From positions 1 to 64,000 of the forward strand of contig LRMT01000052.1 in the NCBI GenBank assembly GCA_001725945.1: 64,000 nucleotides of DNA, given 5' to 3'. Of this stretch, positions 38,922 to 49,882 are shown one piece after another. Under the pieces are notes generated by a model. That model ran no database searches. It was not told the origin of the DNA and was given only the letters and a program-made list of their open reading frames with translations. The position numbers and the translations under genes were made by a program. Each line of letters opens with the position of its first letter. Positions within the stretch are counted from its first letter, which is position 1. This stretch comes from Cupriavidus sp. UYMMa02A. GTDB taxonomy: Bacteria > Pseudomonadota > Gammaproteobacteria > Burkholderiales > Burkholderiaceae.

Positions 38922-39864
38922 CGATCAGACCTGCCATCCTCGTTACGGCCGCGGATCTCGCGCCGGAGGCCCTCGCGCTGTTGCATGACTATGACGTCGT
39001 CTTCGCGGGAAAGACGCCGCAACCCGCTGACCTGGTTGCCCTGGCAAACCAGCATAATCCGGTGGGCATCATCGTCCGTTACGGCGGCGTGACAGCCGAG
39101 ATGATGGACGCTGCACCGGCCTTGAAGGTAATCTCCAAACACGGCAGCGGGACCGACACGATCGACAAGGCAGCCGCCGCGGCTCGTGGCATCGAAGTGA
39201 CCGCCGCTTCGGGAGCAAACGCTGCCGCCGTCGCGGAGCATGCCCTGGCGCTGATGCTGGCGTGCGCCAAGTCGGTCGTGCCGCTCGATGCGCGCATGCA
39301 CGCCGGACACTGGGACAAAGCGACCCACAAGAGCGTTGAGCTGAATGGCCGCACGGTCGGCCTTGTCGGGCTCGGCGCCATCGGCCTTCGTTTTGCCCGG
39401 ATGTGCGATGCGATCGGCATGCGTGTGATCGGCTTCGATCCGTTCGCCACGAATCTGCCTGGCTACGTTCAGGCGGTCCGGTTGGATGCGATCTGGGAAC
39501 GTCCGATGTCATCTCCCTGCATTGCCCGCTCACGGCGGACAACAAGCAGATGCTCAACGCCGAGACGCTCGCGCGCTGCAAGCCGGGGGTGATCATCGTC
39601 AACACCGCGAGGGGTGGGCTGATTGACGAGTCGGCGCTGCTCGCGGCGGTCCAGTCCGGACGCGTGTCCGTGGCCGGGCTGGACAGCTTCGCTGCGGAGC
39701 CAATGACATCGCCGCATGTCTTTCATAACCAGCCGGGATTCGTGCTGACGCCGCATATTGGCGGTGTCACCGGCGCGGCTTACGTAAACATGGGTGTCGC
39801 GGCAGCCAGCAATACGCTCGCGGTACTCAACAGAATCGGCGAGCCAGCGCTCGCGCGGCAGTAA
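38918..39864 (+). CDS. D-2-hydroxyacid dehydrogenase (phosphoglycerate dehydrogenase-like), frame broken near 39490
   Basis: This is an NAD-dependent D-isomer specific 2-hydroxyacid dehydrogenase. The N-terminal half has ISKHGSGTDTIDKAAAAARGIEV. The Rossmann part has TVGLVGLGAIGLRFARMCDAIGMRVIGFDPF. After a break near 39490 come SDVISLHCPLTADNKQMLN, VIIVNTARGGLIDESALL (catalytic Arg), GLDSFAAEPM and LTPHIGGVTGAAYVNMG with the active His. Length is about 316 residues. Coupled to the RraA-like gene, it may oxidise or reduce the hydroxy/keto acid handled by that enzyme. Confidence 0.88.
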
Positions 39865-39981
39865 TCAGGGGCTGGGACACACAATCCAGGAAGTCTCTCG
39901 CCGCCCCCGTCAGAGGAGCGCGCAGCGGCTCGGCCCCCTGGATCATGCCCATCAATGGCATCGCAGTTGGATGGAGACAAA

Positions 39982-40985
39982 ATGGAAATGAATAACGTGG
40001 AGCGTCCCCGCTCCGGCGGCTGGCGTTGGCTATCCCGGCCCTTGCGGCACTAGCCACGCTCGGTGCCACGCCGGCGTTCGCACAAGGCGAAACCTGGCCG
40101 GCGAAGCCGGTCAGGATCGTCGTGCCGTATCCCCCTGGCGGCGCTGTCGACGCGGTCACCCGGAAGATGGCCCAGCGCCTCACCGAGCAGACGGGTCAAA
40201 GCTTCTATGTGGAAAACAAGGCCGGCGCCACGGGGACGATCGGCTCGCTTCAGGTCGCCCGCGCGGCTCCGGATGGCTACACGCTACTGGCCAACGATAC
40301 GACCTATGCACTGCTGCCCCATATCTTCAAGAAGCTTCCTTTCGACCCGGCGGCAGATCTGCAACCCGTCTCAGCCTATGTGTTTGCACCCATGGGGGTA
40401 GTGGTCAAGGCCGGCGGCAAGTTCAAGACGCTGGGGGACTTGATTTCCGCCGCGAAGGTGGACGATAAGATTTCCTATGGCTCCGGTGGCGCGGGATCGA
40501 CTCCCCACTTCGCCAGTGAGGCCTTCGGCATTGCGGCAGGTGCGCATTTCATGCATGTCCCGTTCAAAGGCGCCGGTGAGGCGACCGTCGCGCTGCTGAG
40601 TGGAACGGTTGATTTCCAGATCGCTTCCATCCCCGGCGTCATTGGGCAGGTCAAGGGCAACAAGCTGACGGTGCTGGCGGTGAGCGGCGCCAAGCGCTTG
40701 CCGGCGTTGGCGAACGTTCCAACGTTTGCCGAGGCAGGGGTCGGCGGGTTTGGCGTCACCAACTTTACTGGCCTGTGGGCACCGAAAGGAACGCCCGCGG
40801 ACGTGTTGAACCGCATCCAGAAGGAAGTCGCCATGGCGATGAGCACGTCGGACATGCGTAGCTATGCGGAAGGCATCGGTGCGGAGGCAGGCTATTGGGA
40901 CGCCAGGACCTTCAAGACGGAAGTGGCCAGTCGAACGGCGTTCTGGGGCAAGGTGGCGAGTGGCACGAGCTTCCAGAAGCAGTAG
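39982..40985 (+). CDS. Bug/TctC-family periplasmic solute-binding protein 2, frame broken near 40015
   Basis: ATG 39982 follows a GGAGAC site and gives MEMNNVERPRSGG. One base is missing near 40015, then the signal peptide goes on as LALAIPALAALATLGATPAFAQ. The mature part has WPAKPVRIVVPYPPGGAVDAVTRKM, ENKAGATGTIGSLQVARAAPDGYTLLAND, HFMHVPFKGAGEATVALLSG and a normal C-terminus TSFQKQ. It belongs with the next three genes (lactonase, amidohydrolase, third Bug protein) as a likely uptake component. The ligand is unknown. Confidence 0.87.
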
Positions 40986-41130
40986 CCATGCGCCAGCCAT
41001 CAAGCCATGTTCCCTCGCGACAGGGCGAGCACAATCCACGGCGCTTTCGCGTAATCTGAAGGTTCAGCCCGATTGATCCGGATCCTGATACCGGGACCGA
41101 TCGGCAACGCACTTTTCCAGGGTATTCACC

Positions 41131-42077
41131 ATGTTCCTGATGAATCCTCCGACGGTACGTCAGGCGCAGCGATTCACCAGCCTGCCGGACCGCTATCGCA
41201 AACGCCGGTCGACTGAGTGGTCCAACGCCAACCAGGGCGGCCGGGAGATTGACTCGTTTCTCGAGGGGCCGGTCGTCGACGATGATGGCAACCTGTATGT
41301 CACGGACATTCCGAATGGCCGCATCTTCAGGATTGACGCGAAAGGCGAATGGGACATGGTTGCCGAGTGGGAGGGCGAGCCGAACGGGATGAAGTTCATC
41401 GGTCCTCTAGCGTTGCTCGTCACCGACTATCGCAATGGGCTGGTCGAGGTTGACCTGCGCACCGGCACCGTCCGGCCGCACGTGTCACGCCGCAATACCG
41501 AAAGCTTCAAAGGCGTGAACGACCTGACCCTCGATTCCCGCGGCAACGTGTATTTCACCGATCAGGGCCAGACCGGCCTGCACGACCCGACCGGCCGGGT
41601 CTATCGGCTGACCCGCGAAGGCCGGCTGGAATTGTTGCTTTCCAACATACCCAGCCCGAATGGCATCGTCCTGTCTCCCGACGAGCGCTTTCTGTTCGTC
41701 GCGGCCACGCGCGGCAATTGCGTGTGGCGAATGCCGCTGCTCGCAGATGGCAGTGTCTCCAAGGCGGGACAGTTCTTCACCTCGTACGGACCAGTGGGCC
41801 GGACGGACTGGCGATGGACGCGTCTGGCCGCCTGCTGGTTGCCAACCCGGGGCTCGCCTACGTGTGGGTGCTCAATCATCGCGCCGAGCCGGTGGAGGTG
41901 ATCTGTGGCACTTCCGGTCATTCCCTGACCAACCTGGCTTTTGGCGGGCCTGACCGGAAGACGCTCTACGTCACGGATTCCACGGCGGGCGAGATCCTGC
42001 GGATCGACATGGAGATTCCCGGCATGCCCATCCCGCGGCTGCCGCCCACGGCGGGTCTGAACGCGCAGCCCAGATGA
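41131..42077 (+). CDS. SMP-30/gluconolactonase-family lactonase, frame broken near 41805
   Basis: This is a calcium-dependent beta-propeller hydrolase of the SMP-30/LRE family, which opens sugar or organic-acid lactones. LEGPVVDDDGNLYVTDIPNGRIFRID carries the metal Glu; FKGVNDLTLDSRGNVYFTDQGQTG carries the Asn/Asp; IPSPNGIVLSPDERFLFVAAT and, after the break near 41805, GPDGLAMDASGRLLVANPGLAYVWVL complete the blades. The conserved spacing of metal ligands is normal. Length is about 316 residues. Its stop overlaps the amidohydrolase start (ATGA at 42074), so both work in one pathway. Confidence 0.86.
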
Positions 42078-42918
42078 CCAACGATACCGTCCAGGCGCCT
42101 GCGACTGCCACGTGCATGTCTATGACAGTCGCCTCCCCGCGGCACCCAACGCGACACTTCGCCCTGAGGACGCCTCGGTCGACGACTATCGGCCGGTACA
42201 ACGGGCAATGGGCACGACGCGTACCGTCGTGGTGACGCCGTCCACCTATGGAACCGACAACCGCGCAACGGTCAGCGCCATCGCCACGCTGGGGCAGGAG
42301 GCACGCGGTGTCGCGGTGGTAGATGCGTCCGTCACCGAGGCGGAACTGGAGCGGCTGCATGCCCAGGGCATCCGGGGCATTCGCTTCAATCTCACCATGC
42401 CGGGGCCGGTGAGCGTTGAACAGCTACTGCCACTCGCGTCACGTATTGCACCGTTTGGATGGCATATCCAACTGAACGTGCCGGCAAGCTGGCTGCCGGA
42501 TATGCGCTCGATGCTGGCGGCGTGCCCGGTGCCTGTTGTCTTCGATCACTATGGGCATCTGCCATTTGGCGGCCCTGAATTTGAGCCCGCCTTCAGGGTG
42601 ATCGCGGAGTTGCTGGAGGCAGGAAAAGCCTGGGTCAAGCTATCTGGACCCTATATTGAATCGCGCCGGGGCCCCCCGTTCTACGACGACGTCGCGGCCC
42701 TTGCTCGCCGATACCTGGCGTTTGCGCCGGGGCGGATGTTGTGGGGTTCGGACTGGCCACACCCCACTTTGTCCGATACAGAAAAAGAGCGACTGGACGA
42801 CGGCAGCATGCATGCGCTGTTTCGTCACTGGTGCGACGACAGCGATCTGATCAAGGCTGTGCTGATCGACAATCCCCAACGACTCTATGGTTTCGCCGGC
42901 AATGCCGAGACCGAATGA
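42074..42918 (+). CDS. Amidohydrolase, 2-pyrone-4,6-dicarboxylate lactonase-like, frame broken near 42103
   Basis: This is a TIM-barrel metal hydrolase of the amidohydrolase_2 group. The true start MTNDTVQAP is followed, after one missing base near 42103, by CDCHVHVYDSRLP with the HxH metal motif. Later motifs are IRGIRFNLTMPG, WHIQLNVPASWL, VVFDHYGHLP, WVKLSGPYIES and MLWGSDWPHPTL with the catalytic Asp. This pattern matches LigI-type lactonases. The coupled SMP-30 protein suggests a two-lactone or sugar-acid degradation step. Length is about 281 residues. Confidence 0.86.
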
Positions 42919-42941
42919 CAGCCATCACAGAGACGACTCTT

Positions 42942-43919
42942 ATGAAATTCAGGACAACCATTGCGACCCTGTTCCTGTCGCTGGCGGCGTGCATTCCATT
43001 CCATGCCAGTGCCCAAACGGGCTGGCCCAGCAAGGTCATCACCTATGTCGTGCCCTATCCGGCCGGCGGCACCACCGATATTCTTGGCCGACTGATCGCG
43101 CAGAAGCTCGGGCAGGCACTCCATACCACGGTGGTCGTTGAAAACAAGCCAGGCGCCACCGGCGCCATCGGCTCCGCCTTCGTGGCAAGAGCCCCCGCGG
43201 ACGGCTACACGCTGCTTGGCGCATCCACCGCCTCGCATGCCATCAATCCGGTGCTGAACGCAAAGCTGCCTTACGACGCTATCAGGTCATTCGAGCCCGT
43301 GATCCTGATCGGAACCATTCCAAGCGTGCTTGTCGTTGCCGCGGATAGCCCGTATCGCGACGTGCAGGCCCTTCTCGCCGCCGCGAAGAAGAAGCCTGGC
43401 ACCGTGAGTTTCGCTTCGGGAGGCAATGGCACGATCTTGCAGATGTCCGGCGAACTGCTCAAGGAACAGTCCCATGTCAAACTGAACCACGTCCCGTACA
43501 AGGGAGACGTTCCTGCGATCCAGGATGTCATGGCGGGGCATGTCGACTTCATGTTTGCGCCGACGGCTCCGATCCTTGCGCATGTCAAAGGTGGCAAGCT
43601 GCGCGCGCTGGCTGTGGCAACCAGGAGCCGTGTGGCAAGCCTGCCAACAGTGCCCACCATGGCTGAGGCAGGCGTCGCCAACTTCGAGGCCGAGCAGTGG
43701 CAGGCGGTGTTCGCTCCAGCGGGAACGCCGAAGGAAATCGTGCAGCGCCTGAACGTGGAGATCAACCGCATCTTGCAGGATCGCGAAGTGGTTGCGCATC
43801 TCGATGAACTCGGCGTCACGATCGTCGGCGGAACTTCGCGGCAACTGGCGGAGCATCAGAAGGCCGACATCGCCAAGTGGGCAAAGGTCGCGAAAGCGGC
43901 AGGCGTCACACTGGAGTGA
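42942..43919 (+). CDS. Bug/TctC-family periplasmic solute-binding protein 3
   Basis: This intact 325-residue receptor has the signal peptide MKFRTTIATLFLSLAACIPFHASAQ, then WPSKVITYVVPYPAGGTTDILGRLIAQKLG, PGATGAIGSAFVARAPADGYTLLGAS, LNHVPYKGDVPAIQDVMAGHVDFMF and a full C-terminus AKWAKVAKAAGVTLE. It is a useful reference for the four broken paralogs. It starts 23 bp after the amidohydrolase and probably closes the operon that began with Bug protein 2. Confidence 0.93.
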   Translation: MKFRTTIATLFLSLAACIPFHASAQTGWPSKVITYVVPYPAGGTTDILGRLIAQKLGQALHTTVVVENKPGATGAIGSAFVARAPADGYTLLGASTASHAINPVLNAKLPYDAIRSFEPVILIGTIPSVLVVAADSPYRDVQALLAAAKKKPGTVSFASGGNGTILQMSGELLKEQSHVKLNHVPYKGDVPAIQDVMAGHVDFMFAPTAPILAHVKGGKLRALAVATRSRVASLPTVPTMAEAGVANFEAEQWQAVFAPAGTPKEIVQRLNVEINRILQDREVVAHLDELGVTIVGGTSRQLAEHQKADIAKWAKVAKAAGVTLE

Positions 43920-44128
43920 CTTCCGCCCGCAGCGCAAAGGCGGTCATCAGCGTTGTAGCCCCGGAAGCGAGCCGCGGAAGGCAGTCTGCGCGGGGTAACA
44001 CGTGAACGTTGCGCACACGAAACAAATGTAATCGTCTGTTAAAGCCGCGTCCCACGGCTCTGCTTTGAGAGCAGAAGTGCGCTTGTGCTTTGGTACGATC
44101 GCGCTCTTTCCGCCAGCGCCCCGCCATC

Positions 44129-46338
44129 GTGAATCGCCGCTACGTATCGTTGTTTCGGGAATATTGCGCACGGTGGCTCGCACGCATCGCACCGCTGTCT
44201 GCCGCCGGCAGCACGATAGCCAGACGCGGTCTCAACGGCGCACTGCGCCGCCTGCGCTGCCCGACGCGGCGCGGCATCCTATTGACGCTTGCCGCATTGC
44301 CGGCGCTGTTCCTGCTGTATGTGCTCGCGCTCGTGCCATTCACGCCGGGCATCGGAGACATTCGCAAAGCCCGTGTCGACCGGCCAGCGTTGATTGTGTC
44401 GGCCGACGGCAAGCTGATCGACGAATTCAAACCGTCGAATCGCGAGTGGGTGTCTCTAGGGCAGATCTCGCCTCACATGGTGGAAGCGTTGATCGCGACC
44501 GAAGACCGGCGCTTCCGTGAGCATTTCGGCATCGACTGGATGCGTACTGCGTCGGCAGCACTGCATACGTTTTCCGGTGACCGGCAGGGCGGCTCGACGA
44601 TCACGCAGCAACTCGCGCGCAACCTGTACCCCGAGGAAGTCGGACGCGCACCGACCCTCGCGCGCAAGCTCCGGGAAGCGATCACGGCGTTCAAGATCGA
44701 AGCCGTGTACAGCAAGGATCAGATCCTGGAGACGTACCTGAATACGGTGCCGTTCCTGTACAACGCCTACGGCGTGGAAATGGCCGCACGTACCTACTTT
44801 GGCAAATCGGCCCATCAGCTCGACATTCTCGAGAGCGCAACGCTCGTCGGCATGCTGAAGGCCAACAGCACTTACAACCCTGTGCTGAATCCCGAGCGCG
44901 CCGTGCAGCGGCGCAATACCGTGCTCGGGCAGATGAACAAGTATGGGAAGCTCAAGCCCGATGCCTACAACTGGTTGACGAGACAACCGCTCAACGTCAA
45001 CTTCACGTTGCAGACCGCACAACCGGGCGCCGCGCCGCATTTCTCGGCGCAGCTGCGCAAGTGGCTGATCGCGTGGGCCGATCGCAACGGCTACAACATC
45101 TATGCCGACGGGCTGGTCGTGCGCACGACCCTGGATTCCCGCCTGCAGGCAATGGCCACGCAGGCGGTGGACTGGCAGGCGAACCAGTTGCAAGGGGTCG
45201 CGAACGCAGCATGGAACGAACGCACGGGCTGCTGGCCGGGCAACGAACTGTTCCAGGCTTTCATCCGCCAGTCGCCCGACTATCGCGCCGCACGCGATGC
45301 TGGCCAATCAGACCTGGCGGCGCTCAGGAAGCTTGGCACGAACCCGACCTTCGTCCGTGCGCTTTGCCGAAGCAAGACTCAGGTCCAGGCCGGTTTTGTC
45401 GCGATCGATCCGCGTAACGGCGATATCAAGGCATGGGTCGGCAGCCGCAATTTCAGTGACACACCGTTCGATCACGTGCAGCAGGCCCGGCGTCAGCCGG
45501 GTTCGACCTTCAAGCCGTTCGTCTATGGCGCGGCGTTCGCGGACGGCGCGCGGCCGACCGATACGATCGTAGACCGGAACGTCGCCATTCCACTGACCGG
45601 GAATGCGGTCTGGCGGCCCACGGACGCGGAACCGCCCACCGGCCGGCCGATGACGCTGCGCGACGCGCTCGCGAATTCGCGCAACCGCATCACCGCCCAG
45701 CTCATGCAAAAGGAACGCCCAGAGAAGGTCGCACGGCTCGCGCGCGCGATGGGCGTGCGCGAAAGTCCGCTCGAAGCGGTGCCGTCGCTGGCGCTCGGCA
45801 CAAGCCCTGTCACGCTCAAGGAAATGGTCTCCGCGTATAGCACGATCGTGAACCGCGCGCCTATATCGAGCCGCGCATGGTCACTCGCATCGAGGATCAC
45901 GACGGCAAGGTGCTCGCCGAGTTCGCGAGGGCAGCGCCAGAACAGGCACTGCCCGCCGCCGCAGCGCAAACGCTCGTCGACGTGATGCGCGACGTCGTCA
46001 GTCGGGGCACCGGCTCGGGCATCCGGACGCGCTTCGGGATTCGCGCCGACGTGGCTGGTAAGACGGGCACGACGCAGGACAACACCGATGGCTGGTTCAT
46101 CCTGATGCATCCGCAACTGGTCGCGGGCGCGTGGGTGGGTTTCGACGATGGACGTGTGACGCTCGGCGACTATTGGGGGCAGGGCGCGCACAGCGCCCTG
46201 CCGATGGTGGGCGCGTTCTACGACATGGCGCTGCGCGGGCGGGCGATCGATCCGGATGTGCGGCTCGGCCCTGAGAACCGACGGCCTCGCACGGTCCGTG
46301 CGCAACGGCATCGGCAGTTTCTCTTCTGGAGGTTCTGA
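44129..46338 (+). CDS. Class A penicillin-binding protein (transglycosylase/transpeptidase), frame broken near 45862
   Basis: This bifunctional peptidoglycan synthase sits in the inner membrane. One membrane helix (GILLTLAALPALFLLYVLALVPF) precedes the GT51 domain with EDRRFREHFGID and GGSTITQQLARNLYPEE. The transpeptidase domain has PGSTFKPFVYG (SxxK), ANSRNRI (SxN) and, after the break near 45862, AGKTGTTQDNTDGWF (KTG). Total is about 737 residues. The order and spacing fit PBP1A-like proteins, but it lacks the long OB insert of canonical PBP1a and so may be an accessory copy. I prefer GTG 44129; a TTG at 44090 is the alternative. Confidence 0.9.
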
Positions 46339-46619
46339 GGTTGTCGGGCCGTGACTACGGAGTTTTTGCGTGTTGTCGAGATGGGGCCCAATCATTCACC
46401 AAAGCCCCAAGAGCAGCGGCTGTAGTTGGGTGTGGACCGATGGGGAGATCCCCTTGCACGACGGAGCTCGGGCGCGGGAAATCCGCAATTGCCGGCGGCG
46501 CTCCGTAAGTGGAGAATCGGCTGGCACACAGTGCCTCATTCCAAGGCGCTCGTAACGGCTTCAGTTACTCCATCGGTAGCTCGCTCCCCGTAGCGACGCT
46601 CCCTAAAGCGCAGACCATC

Positions 46620-47556
46620 GTGACGCCCTCCATCCCCTCACGCAACCCCCGCCTGCACTTCGACCTGACCACCATCCAGCTCTTCATCGCCGTCTCCGAC
46701 CAGGGCAGCATCACGCGCGGCGCCGAACGCTTGCACCTGGCCGCCGCAGCCGCCTCCCGCCGCATCCTCGAACTGGAATCCCAGCTCGGCGTCTCGCTGT
46801 TCGAACGCCTTCCGCACGGCATGGCCCTGACCGAGGCTGGCCGCGCACTGCTGGCCCACGCCCGCGGCATCACCCACACGGTCCAGCGCATGCAGGACGA
46901 CGCCGCCTCGTTCGTTGGCGGAGACCTGGGCGTGGTGTGGGTCGCGGCGCCGAAATCCGCCGTCATCCAGTTCCTGCCCTTCGACATCCAGCGTTGCGGC
47001 ACTGCCTGCCCAGGCGTGCGCATCGACCTGCAGGAGATGAATAGCCAGGAAGTCCAGCAGTCGCTGCGTCGCGGCACCGTGGATATTGGCATCTACGAAG
47101 GCAGCCTTGGCGTGATTGACCTGCCGACCGAGCCGTACCGGACAGACCGGTTGGTGCTGGTGGTCGCACGCGGTCATCCGCTGGCCAGGCGCAAGCAGGT
47201 CACGACCGAAGACGTGCTGGACTGCGACCTGATCGTGCTTGGCGAGAGTTCAGCGATTTCGATCGGGCTGGAGCGGCTCGCGGAGGAGGCCGGGCGCGTG
47301 CTGCGCATGCGCATGCGTGTGGGCGGCTTCGACAGCATCGCCGCGCTGGTGGCGCAGAACCTGGGCGGCGGGGTAATGCCGGAGGCATCGCGCGCGAGGT
47401 GGCGGGCGGCAGCCGCTTCGCGCGGCTGCCCATTGCCGGGGATTGGGCGGCGCGGCGCTTGTACTATGCCACCGGCCCCACGGCGCGCTGTCCACGGCCG
47501 CGCAGAGCGTGGTGGCGGTGCTTGCGCAAAACGCGAAACCTGAATCTCCCAAATAG
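46620..47556 (+). CDS. LysR-family transcriptional regulator, frame broken near 47388
   Basis: The LysR HTH LTTIQLFIAVSDQGSITRGAERLHLAAAAASRRILELESQLG is followed by FERLPHGMALTEAGRALLAHA and an effector domain (VWVAAPKSAVIQFLPFDIQ, TVDIGIYEGSLG). The frame changes near 47388; the C-terminus continues GGSRFARLPIAGDWAARRLYYATGPTARLSTAAQSVVAVLAQN. The start is uncertain: GTG 46620 is nearest to the domain, while ATG 46509 would add a poorly protein-like extension. It probably controls the Bug4/CoA-transferase/hydratase genes that follow in the same direction. Confidence 0.85.
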
Positions 47557-47619
47557 CGATAGCCCGCGGTGAACGCATTGCGCATCATGGGCCCTATAAC
47601 TACAGGACGGAGACACGCA

Positions 47620-48589
47620 ATGCAGCGCAGACAATTCATTCTCGCGGCTGCGGCCGGGTTGGCGGTGCCCATCCTGCGCGCGCGGCTGCTGCTGACGTGC
47701 ATGGGCCGGTGCGGATCGTGGTCGGCTTTGCCCCCGGCGGCGGCACGGACGTGCTGGCGCGCGTGATCGGGCAGAAGCTCGGGGTCATGTGGAACACCAG
47801 CGTGCTCGTCGAGAACAAGCCTGGCGCGACCGGCGCCATCGCCGCCGCCTATGTGGCCAAGCAGCCGCCTGATGGCACCACGCTGCTGATGGCGCATGTC
47901 AACAGCCATGCGATCGCTCCGGCGCTGCTGGACGTCAAGTACGACCCGCGCACGGACTTCTCGCCGATATCGATGGTGGGCGTCACGCCCAATATGCTGA
48001 CCTGCCGCCCGGAGCAGAAGGTGCGCACGGTGGCGGACGTCGTGGCGCTGTGCCGGCAGAAGCCGGGCAAGATTTCCTTCGGATCATCGGGCATTGGTTC
48101 GGCGCAGCATCTGGCACTGGAGATGTTCCGGATGCAGGCCAAGCTCGACGTCGTGCATGTGCCCTACAAGGCTCGGGCCCGCTGGTGGCGGACCTGCTCG
48201 GTGGCCAGATCGACTATGCGTTCGATACCATGACCGCCGCCACGCCGTTTATCCAGCAAGGCAAGGTTATCGCGATCGCGCAGACGCGCCTGAAGCGCGC
48301 GGCCAGCCACCCCAATGTGCCGACGCTGGCGGAGTCCGGCTTCCCGGGTCTGGACGCGGCATCGTGGTACGGCCTCGTGGGCCCGAAGGGCATGTCGCCG
48401 GCGCTGGTCCAGCGCATGAACGAGGACGTCAACCGCGTGCTCGCGATGCCCGACGTCGTCGAGCGGCTCAAGAGCTTCGGCGCCGAGGACTCCGGCGGAT
48501 CGAGCCAGCAGTTCGGCGCGTTCATTGCCTCGGAGTCCAGCAAATGGGCCAAGGTCGTGAAGGACGCGGGCGTGAAGGCAGAGGCTTGA
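47620..48589 (+). CDS. Bug/TctC-family periplasmic solute-binding protein 4, two frame breaks
   Basis: ATG 47620 gives MQRRQFILAAAAGLAVPILRA, a twin-arginine-like or Sec signal. After a break near 47690 the chain is MHGPVRIVVGFAPGGGTDVLARVIGQKLG, PGATGAIAAAYVAKQPPDGTTLLMAH and VVHVPYKG. After a second break near 48175 it continues PLVADLLGGQIDYAFDTMTAATPF and AKVVKDAGVKAEA. It is the likely receptor for the acid activated by the adjacent CoA-transferase. Confidence 0.87.
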
Positions 48590-48648
48590 TGGCCGAGCGT
48601 CGCCGCACCCACGCGCGGCACGACATTCATCTATCCAGGAAGCATCCG

Positions 48649-49882
48649 ATGACAGATTTCAGCGATACCCGCGCCCAGGCGTCCGCTCGCCCCTTGCCGC
48701 TGGCCGGCGTGCGCGTGCTCGACGTGAGCCAGGTCATGGCCGGCCCTTACGCCTGCATGCTGCTGGCCGACCTCGGCGCAGACGTGATCAAGATCGAACC
48801 GCCGGACGGCGGCGACCAGACGCGCGGCTCGATGGGCTTCAAGATGAAGGGCCCGGACAGCATGGGCTTCCTCAATATGAACCGCAACAAGCGCAGCGTG
48901 ACGCTGGATCTCAAGACCGATTCCGGTCGCGAGGTGCTGTACCGCCTGGCGGAAACCGCCGACATCCTCGTCGAGAACTATCGCCCCGGCGTGATGAAGC
49001 GCCTCGGGATCGACTACGAAACGCTCAGCAAGATCAACCCGAAGCTGGTCTACTGCAGCATCTCCGGCTTCGGCCAGAGCGGCCCGTGGGCGACGCGGCC
49101 CGGCTTCGACCTGATGGCGCAGGCCATGTCGGGCGTGATGAGCGTGACTGGATACCCGGGCGGCGCGCCGGTGAAGGCGGGCGTGCCGGTGGCCGATATC
49201 GGCTGCGCGCTGTTCGCGCCTACGGCATGCTGTCCGCCTACATCGGTGCCAAGGCGACGGGGAAGGGCCAGTACGTCGATGCTTCGCTGTTCGACTCCGC
49301 GCTGGCGTTCTCGGTGTGGGACACCTGCGAGTACTGGGGCACGGGCCGCGAGCCCGAGCCGCTGGGCACGGCCAACCGCATGAGCGCGCCGTACCAGGCG
49401 ATGAAGGCCGCCGACGGCTACTTCGTGATGGGGGCCACCAACCAGAAGCTGTGGCAACTGCTGTGCAAGACCATCGACCGGCCCGACCTGCTGGCGGACG
49501 AACGCTTTGCGACGGTGGCGCTGCGGCTGAACAACCGCGAGGCGCTGATTGCCGCGCTGGAGGAGAGCTTCGCCAGCCAGGGCAGCGACTACTGGATCGA
49601 GCATCTGCTCGAAGTCGGCATCCCGGCCGGCCCGATCCTGACGTATCCGCAGGCCTTCGATAGCGAGCATGGCCGCACCGCCAGATGCGCATCGAGATCG
49701 ATCATCCGATCGAGGGCAAGGTGCCGAATATCGGCTTCGCGGTGAAGATGGGCGGCACGCCGCAGCAGGTACGGCGCCCGCCGCCGCTGCTGGGCCAGCA
49801 TACGGAGGAAGTCCTGGCCGAGCTGGGCATTTCGTCGGATCAACAGCAGTCGCTGGCGGCGGCCGGCGCGTTCGGCGCATGA
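48649..49882 (+). CDS. CaiB/BaiF-family CoA-transferase 1, two frame breaks
   Basis: This type III CoA-transferase moves CoA between acyl donors and carboxylates. LPLAGVRVLDVSQVMAGPYACMLLADLGADVIKIEPPDGGD is the family start, and NRNKRSVTLDLKTDSGREVLYRLAETADILVENYRPG includes the catalytic-Asp region further along (SGFGQSGPWATRPGFDLMAQAMSG). Breaks near 49222 and 49676 are one base each; the last piece ends HTEEVLAELGISSDQQQSLAAAGAFGA. Length is about 411 residues. It is coupled to the hydratase gene by overlapping ATGA. Confidence 0.9.
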
